Of a stretch of DNA of 7,925 bases, positions 4,222 to 7,925 are shown one piece after another. The first letter of the stretch is position 1, and each line of letters begins with the position of its first letter. The DNA is taken from NCBI GenBank assembly GCA_903970295.1, contig CAJCHQ010000105.1, forward strand, positions 1-7,925. The letters are read 5' to 3'. The notes under the pieces are model-generated. The model ran no database searches and was not told the origin of the DNA. It worked only from the letters and a program-made list of their open reading frames with translations. This DNA is from Bryobacterales bacterium. GTDB lineage: Bacteria > Cyanobacteriota > Vampirovibrionia > Obscuribacterales > Obscuribacteraceae. A program made the position numbers and the translations under genes.

Positions 4222-5372
4222 CGCCGGCGGCCGAGTATGAATGCAGCGGCCAGCACACCGACTGCAGCACCACCGATTGCACGCACTAAAGTGTTTTGGC
4301 GCCAGGACTTAGCGAAGAAACGAGCGCGCTCGGAATCAAGTTCTTGCTGAAGCGCGTCCTCGAATTTAAGCACTCCAGACCGGGCCGAGCGCAGCGCCCG
4401 CACGCCTTCTTCATATGTGATCAGACGCCGCTTGATCAAATTTTGACAGCGTTGTGACAACTGCAACGTCGGTTCGTCAAGCAAACCCATTGCGTGGAAA
4501 ACTCCGCCCGATGCAGTCGGATCATCCAACATTTTTTCCCAGGCTTTTTGAATCTCCGACTGGTTGATCACACCGGAAGACTTGAGCAGATCCACCAGTC
4601 GTGGTGCAGGCTCGAGATCATGTTCGGCTTGACGCTCGAGATTATCAGCCTGCGCGTCCAGGTTTTGCCTGCCGTTACTTTTGTGGGCGCCGACGCTGAC
4701 TCCTGCGCCTGAAACAATTCCGGGAGTTGGCTCTGCCGTGATTCCAGGCGCCTCGATTTGATCGTTGGGCTGCAATCGATCCTTGTTTTCGGCAAATTTT
4801 TGAGTGAGCGATTCTTCCGCTTTCAGCCAGACTAGAAACGAAGATTTTAATTCGTCGACGATCTGATCGCGCGGCATTTTCGATTTGAGTTGTTGTTGCG
4901 CTCGCAGCAGATTTGGGAAAAAACTCTGTGACAGAGCTCCTTGCAAAATCAGGGCACCACTGAGGGGAATGCCCGATTGCGAACTCGAAAGCAGAGCGGC
5001 TTCGATTTGTTCTTCGGTGACGATATTGGAATCAAGCAGAAGCTCGGCCAAATTACCTGTATCAGAACTGAATTGAGGCGATAAGTTCAGTGTTTGCAAA
5101 GCTTCTTTCAAGCTGATGTTTTCTTCTGCAACTGCTTTCAAGGCATGCACGGCTTGCTCTACGGACACTAATCCGTCGCGAATGAGTAATTGTGCATGCA
5201 AGGCGGTTTGCAAAAATTCTTCGTTGACTAATCCAGAAGCAATCAAGACACGCCCGATCGGAATCTGCACACGTTTTGAAACTTGGATCGCTTCGACGAC
5301 ATCAGTCTGTTGAATAAAACCGGCTCTCACAAGAAGCTGACCAATTTTGATTGCCTTATCGGGTTCGTTCAC
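4218..5372 (-). CDS. Tail-anchored protein with three tandem MshEN/GspE-N-like units, no ATPase
   Basis: A 384-residue product starting at GTG 5372-5370, with AGAAGG eight bases upstream. It contains three copies of a two-part motif of the MshEN/T2SSE-N type, (R/K)(L/I)Gxx(L)(V/I)xxG(L/F)(I/V)xxxx(L)xxx(L)xxQ. Each copy is 24 residues, a 5-residue spacer and 24 residues: 9-32/38-61, 107-130/136-159 and 258-281/287-310. Units 1 and 3 are each followed by a related 32-residue segment (62-93 and 311-342) that shares L-I-[KR] and ends in A-L-Q. A polar linker (about 190-255) separates units 2 and 3. The C-terminus is a Gly/Ala-rich hydrophobic helix (about 363-380) capped by GRRR, which looks like a tail anchor. 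MshEN domains in type II secretion or pilus ATPases bind cyclic di-GMP, but here the key first-position Arg survives only as R258, so ligand binding is uncertain. The gene is probably co-transcribed with the paralogue 78 bases upstream. Confidence 0.85.
   Translation of the reverse strand: MNEPDKAIKIGQLLVRAGFIQQTDVVEAIQVSKRVQIPIGRVLIASGLVNEEFLQTALHAQLLIRDGLVSVEQAVHALKAVAEENISLKEALQTLNLSPQFSSDTGNLAELLLDSNIVTEEQIEAALLSSSQSGIPLSGALILQGALSQSFFPNLLRAQQQLKSKMPRDQIVDELKSSFLVWLKAEESLTQKFAENKDRLQPNDQIEAPGITAEPTPGIVSGAGVSVGAHKSNGRQNLDAQADNLERQAEHDLEPAPRLVDLLKSSGVINQSEIQKAWEKMLDDPTASGGVFHAMGLLDEPTLQLSQRCQNLIKRRLITYEEGVRALRSARSGVLKFEDALQQELDSERARFFAKSWRQNTLVRAIGGAAVGVLAAAFILGRRR
4803..5372 (-). repeat. 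Paralogous segment, downstream copy
   Basis: Codons 1-190 of the tail-anchored MshEN-repeat gene. The segment matches codons 1-190 of the neighbouring gene (5838-6407) with no gaps and about 134 identical residues by hand count, roughly 70%. The two copies lie exactly 1035 bp apart. An 18-base identical stretch at 5232-5249 corresponds to 6267-6284. It marks a tandem gene duplication. Confidence 0.9.
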
Positions 5373-5450
5373 TGCATCTACCTTCTCTGTCCAGCGGTAA
5401 AGCTATGGCCCGGGACGTCATTAAGATCGCACATCGCTGCCTCACTTTCA

Positions 5451-6407
5451 TCATTCAGCGTACACTTCTTTTTTGCCGACGATCAAGATTTTTGTCTCTG
5501 GCTTGTCATTTAATGGAATCACCGATTGCACTCGGTAACCATCTTTTTCCATTTGATTCAAAGTTTTCTCTGTCGATGCGGGTTTGACTGTATTCACTTT
5601 CCATTCGATCGTCGACAGAGGTGGTTGTGCAGGCGCAGGCGGTGAAAAAATCCCAGACCCCTTCAACAATTCAAGGAGATAAGCAGTCGATGCTTCGCTA
5701 CTTACAGGCGGCTGACTGATTTCTTTTTCTGCTGCGACTTTTGTTTCCGCACCGTTTGACTCGACATCTTCGCTGCGCACGTCTGTGTCTTTATAGGCGT
5801 ATTCCAAGGCGCCGCCGCCGCCTGATGAAAATTCCGGACGGAGAGATTCTTCGGCTTTCAACCAAACTAAAAAGGAAGCTTTCAGTTCGTCGATCACACG
5901 ATCTCGCGGCGACTGAGCATTGATCTGTTGTTGAGCCCGCATCAAACTGGGAAAAAAGCTTTGCGAGAGTATGCCCTGCAAAACTAAAGCCGCACTTAAT
6001 GGAACACCTGCTCTTGAGCTTGTCGCTAAAGCCGCATCCAACTGTTCTTGCGTAACTATGTTCGAATCGAGCAAGATTTCCGCTAAATCGACAGTCTCGC
6101 TGGTGTATTCGGGCGTCAGATTGAGCTTCTGCAACGCTTCCTTGAGGGGAATGTTGAGGCTGGCTACTAGTTTCATAGCGTCGATTGCTTGTTCGGAAGA
6201 GACCAATCCGTCCCGGATCAACAATTGCGCTTGCAGAACAGTTTGCAGAAAACCCTCACTGACCAGTCCAGAAGCAATCAAGACTCGGCCGATGGGGATC
6301 TGCACTCTTTTTGAGACCTGAATCGCTTCGACAACGTCAGCTGGTTGCAAAAGACCAGCTTGAACTAACAACTCTCCGACTTTCACCAATTTCTCTTTTT
6401 CCAGCAC
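5451..6407 (-). CDS. Paralogue: two MshEN/GspE-N-like units, truncated third unit, DUF4177-like tail
   Basis: A 318-residue product starting at GTG 6407-6405 with a weak GGTGA about eight bases upstream. This start is supported by gap-free alignment from residue 1 with the downstream paralogue, which also uses GTG. Residues 1-190 carry two MshEN-like units (9-32/38-61 and 107-130/136-159) at about 70% identity to the paralogue. A Gly/Ser/Glu-rich linker follows, then AYLLELLKGSGIF (242-254), which matches the first 12 positions of the paralogue's third unit. The unit then stops in a Pro/Ala-rich stretch. The last 50 residues, from IEWKVNTVKP through LNQMEKDGYRVQSVIPL to ILIVGKK, have the pattern of DUF4177, a small alpha/beta domain of unknown function. 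No transmembrane helix or signal peptide is present, so the product is probably soluble. It is the first gene of the minus-strand pair and diverges from the kinase. A scaffold or ligand-sensing role is inference. Confidence 0.83.
   Translation of the reverse strand: MLEKEKLVKVGELLVQAGLLQPADVVEAIQVSKRVQIPIGRVLIASGLVSEGFLQTVLQAQLLIRDGLVSSEQAIDAMKLVASLNIPLKEALQKLNLTPEYTSETVDLAEILLDSNIVTQEQLDAALATSSRAGVPLSAALVLQGILSQSFFPSLMRAQQQINAQSPRDRVIDELKASFLVWLKAEESLRPEFSSGGGGALEYAYKDTDVRSEDVESNGAETKVAAEKEISQPPVSSEASTAYLLELLKGSGIFSPPAPAQPPLSTIEWKVNTVKPASTEKTLNQMEKDGYRVQSVIPLNDKPETKILIVGKKEVYAE
5838..6407 (-). repeat. Paralogous segment, upstream copy
   Basis: Codons 1-190 of the DUF4177-tailed gene, the partner of the paralogous segment at 4803-5372. 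Similarity stops sharply after WLKAEESL, where both proteins enter unrelated polar linkers. Confidence 0.9.
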
Positions 6408-6431
6408 GGTCAGATCACCATTGTCTCCAGC

Positions 6432-6450
6432 TCACAGCATAGCGCTGTCA
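6432..6450. promoter_or_regulatory. 19-bp dyad in the divergent intergenic region, possible operator
   Basis: TCACAGC-ATAGC-GCTGTCA has 7-base arms with one mismatch and a 5-base centre. It lies 24 bases upstream of the GTG of the minus-strand paralogue, within the 162-base divergent region shared with the kinase. It could be an operator or, if transcribed, a leader hairpin. The binding protein is unknown. Confidence 0.3.
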
Positions 6451-6532
6451 TACCCCACAGATCTGAACTTGCCCAGTCAAGCGCTGGTCCAAATCGTTCA
6501 ACATGCAAAAAAGTTACTCGAGCCACCACTAC

Positions 6533-6542
6533 CATACGTATG
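6533..6542. promoter_or_regulatory. 10-bp perfect palindrome CATACGTATG upstream of the kinase
   Basis: A perfect 10-base palindrome, 27 bases before the kinase ATG at 6570. Its place between divergent genes suggests a protein-binding site. The evidence is symmetry and position only. Confidence 0.25.
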
Positions 6543-6569
6543 CCGGGTGAATAGTCAGGCCCGCTTGGT

Positions 6570-7535
6570 ATGATAGTCGACGACAGATTATTTTCAAGAA
6601 TCGGCGCTAGCGATCTTGCGTGCGTGATCAACTCAATGCAGTCGAATGTAGGCACCACATCTGACCCCTTCGATCCGGTTATCGGCACTATTGTCGCCAA
6701 CCGGTTTCACGTCAGTTCGCTGATCGGCAGGGGCGGCATGAGTTCTGTCTATAGGGCGGAGTATCTTGAAGTCGCCATTACAATCGCTCTCAAGATCATG
6801 GACAGTTCTTATACAAACGATCACGAGACAGCCGAGCGCTTCAAGAGAGAAGCAACTATTCTCAACTCGCTCGTCCATCCGAACCTGGTGGCAATTTATG
6901 CATACGGCATTTTACCAGCGGGCAACGCTTATCTAGCTCTGGAATATATCGACGGTGAAACCCTCGGCTCTGCCATCGACGACGGTGTCGAATTCCAAAC
7001 AGCAAATTGTCTGTCGATTCTCAAACAAATTTGCTACGCACTAAAGTACATGCATGAAGCCGGTGTAGTCCATCGCGATCTCAAACCGTCAAACGTCATG
7101 CTCGTCAAAAAGGACGTTGGCACTGAAGTGCGCGTGCTTGATTTTGGCATTGCCCAGCTGCGATCGCAGAGCAAGCAAGAGCAGCAAATCACAAGACCAG
7201 GCGAAGTCTATGGCAGTCCACTTTACATGAGTCCGGAGCAGTGCCTGGGACAAGCTCTCGATCAACGTTCCGACATTTATTCACTCGGTTGTGTGATGTA
7301 CGAAGCGCTGACGGGTGAGCCCCCTTTTCTGGGAGCGAATGCCATGGCGACATTAGCTTTGCACCTGCACGAAAAGCCTCAACCATTTTCGACAGTGGCG
7401 CCGAAACGGGAGATACCTGTGGCGTTCGAACGCGTTGTTTTCAAAGCTCTTGAAAAGAAAGCTGAACTTAGATACCAGGAAGTATCTGCCATTCTTTCTG
7501 ATTTCCAGAAATACGAGGATGCCGGCATCCTGTAG
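6570..7535 (+). CDS. Soluble Hanks-type serine/threonine protein kinase
   Basis: A 321-residue product consisting almost entirely of one kinase domain (about 46-313). The ATP loop is GRGGMSSV (53-60), the lysine is K75 in IALKIM, the alpha-C glutamate is E94, and the catalytic loop HRDLKPSN (168-175) has D170. DFG is at 191-193, the activation segment ends in GSPLYMSPEQ (215-224), and D235 lies in DQRSDIYSLG. All catalytic residues are present, so it should phosphorylate Ser/Thr on cytosolic proteins. There is no transmembrane helix, PASTA, TPR or other sensor domain, unlike PknB-type receptors, so its input must come from a partner. ATG 6570 is the first start after an in-frame TAG at 6552-6554; ATG 6636 (residue 23) is equally possible because neither has a clear ribosome binding site and both leave the domain whole. 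It is divergent from the MshEN-repeat pair, which are candidate partners or substrates by position only. Confidence 0.93.
   Translation: MIVDDRLFSRIGASDLACVINSMQSNVGTTSDPFDPVIGTIVANRFHVSSLIGRGGMSSVYRAEYLEVAITIALKIMDSSYTNDHETAERFKREATILNSLVHPNLVAIYAYGILPAGNAYLALEYIDGETLGSAIDDGVEFQTANCLSILKQICYALKYMHEAGVVHRDLKPSNVMLVKKDVGTEVRVLDFGIAQLRSQSKQEQQITRPGEVYGSPLYMSPEQCLGQALDQRSDIYSLGCVMYEALTGEPPFLGANAMATLALHLHEKPQPFSTVAPKREIPVAFERVVFKALEKKAELRYQEVSAILSDFQKYEDAGIL
7160..7167. repeat. HIP1 octamer GCGATCGC inside the kinase gene
   Basis: Second perfect HIP1 copy, embedded in the longer palindrome CTGCGATCGCAG. It is coding sequence just after the DFG motif. With the copy at 1623-1630 it suggests, but does not prove, a cyanobacterial-type genome. 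Confidence 0.6.
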
Positions 7536-7563
7536 CCGGGTCCACGCGGCTCACCAAAAACAC

Positions 7564-7569
7564 TATAAT
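7564..7569 (+). promoter_or_regulatory. Consensus -10 hexamer TATAAT upstream of the SRPBCC gene
   Basis: A perfect TATAAT, 26 bases before ATG 7596, in the 60-base gap after the kinase. No -35 is evident at normal spacing. Short complementary arms CACCA (7552-7556) and TGGTG (7569-7573) flank it. It suggests the last gene has its own promoter. Confidence 0.4.
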
Positions 7570-7595
7570 GGTGTGTTCTAAAGACGGAGCATGCT

Positions 7596-7925
7596 ATGCC
7601 TGAAGAGTCGATGTACCTGGAAGTCGAGCTGCATATCGACGCCTCGCCCAGTCGAGTTTTTGCGGCACTGACAAAAGGCGTTGCCGTGTGGTGGGGAAAA
7701 CCATACTTCGAATGCGAAGATGATGCCCACGACATCATCCTCGACCCGAAGCTGGGCGGGCTTTTCTTCGAACGCTGGTCACGCGATCCACATTCGACAG
7801 ATGGAGCCGTACTCGGTGTCGTCGTGGCGGTCAAACATGCGCAACTCTTGCGCATGCGCGGTTCATTCGGCATGGGAAACAGACTGGTCCAGGGGCTGGT
7901 CGAATTTGCCATGACCCATGCAGAC
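7596..7925 (+). CDS. SRPBCC/AHSA1-type ligand-binding protein, N-terminal part (3' cut by window edge)
   Basis: An open frame of 110 codons from ATG 7596 to the window end without a stop. The start is supported by GGAG (7586-7589) six bases upstream. The product opens with YLEVELHIDASPSRVFAAL, the first strand and helix of a START/Bet v1-like fold. It continues with WWGKPYFECEDDAHDIILDP and then LGGLFFERW, typical of the activator-of-Hsp90 homologue 1 (AHSA1) branch of SRPBCC proteins. These are cytosolic helix-grip proteins with a hydrophobic cavity for small ligands, and individual functions are rarely known. The family is about 140-160 residues, so perhaps a quarter to a third is missing. 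An internal ATG at 7611 is a less likely start. A TATAAT upstream suggests independent transcription. Family assignment is fairly firm; ligand unknown. Confidence 0.82.
   Translation, partial: MPEESMYLEVELHIDASPSRVFAALTKGVAVWWGKPYFECEDDAHDIILDPKLGGLFFERWSRDPHSTDGAVLGVVVAVKHAQLLRMRGSFGMGNRLVQGLVEFAMTHAD

Noticed and set aside
6410..6700. A 96-codon minus-strand frame between the kinase start and the minus-strand paralogue.
   Set aside because: It overlaps the kinase N-terminus antisense, has no ribosome binding site, and its composition is not protein-like; judged a shadow of the kinase and intergenic DNA.
7532..7555. AGCCG-loop-CGGCT after the kinase stop as a terminator.
   Set aside because: A short 5-bp stem followed by CACCAAAAA, not a U-tract, so it cannot act as a standard plus-strand terminator.
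7379..7912. A 177-codon minus-strand frame opposite the kinase end and the SRPBCC gene.
   Set aside because: It spans two well-supported plus-strand genes and the gap between them, is rich in Ser/Arg/Pro as expected of an antisense shadow, and matches no family.

Overview
The window is about 50% GC and gene-dense. It looks like chromosomal DNA of a free-living bacterium; there is no insertion sequence, phage gene, CRISPR array, tRNA or rRNA. The best taxonomic guess is the Cyanobacteriota in the broad sense, possibly the non-photosynthetic Melainabacteria/Obscuribacterales. This rests on a ferredoxin of a type common in cyanobacteria, two copies of the HIP1 octamer GCGATCGC, and stand-alone GspE-N/MshEN-repeat proteins beside a Hanks-type kinase. 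It is an inference of low to moderate confidence.

Layout, left to right. (1) The 3' half of a medium-chain NAD(P)-dependent alcohol dehydrogenase (+, cut by the window edge). (2) A DUF2262 protein (+). It converges on (3) a small bacterial-type ferredoxin (-) across a shared, apparently bidirectional hairpin terminator at 1102-1134. (4) A 351-base stretch without a gene (1393-1743) holding a HIP1 site, a hairpin and an 11-bp-phased TTGACG direct repeat, followed by a 60-residue single-pass membrane protein (+). (5) A PolX-like protein (+) with HhH, family-X polymerase and PHP parts. Its polymerase active site is degraded, but all nine expected PHP metal ligands are present. (6) A small coiled-coil protein (+) whose stop overlaps tail-to-tail the stop of (7), the distal gene of a two-gene minus-strand cluster. 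Genes (7) and (8) are tandem paralogues built from MshEN-like (type II secretion ATPase N-domain) units. They are about 70% identical over their first 190 residues but have different C-termini: (7) has a third MshEN-like unit plus a tail anchor, and (8) has a DUF4177-like domain. (9) A soluble Ser/Thr protein kinase (+) diverges from that cluster. (10) The 5' part of an SRPBCC/AHSA1-type protein (+) runs off the right edge.

The most unusual part is 4218-7535: two MshEN-repeat proteins with no ATPase, one membrane-anchored and one with a swapped tail, divergent from a kinase that has no sensor domain. A reasonable but untested inference is a signalling or scaffold module, with the repeat proteins as nucleotide or partner-binding adaptors and the kinase as output or regulator. 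The second notable item is the PolX homologue, which the sequence suggests is a PHP nuclease/phosphoesterase that has lost its polymerase chemistry.
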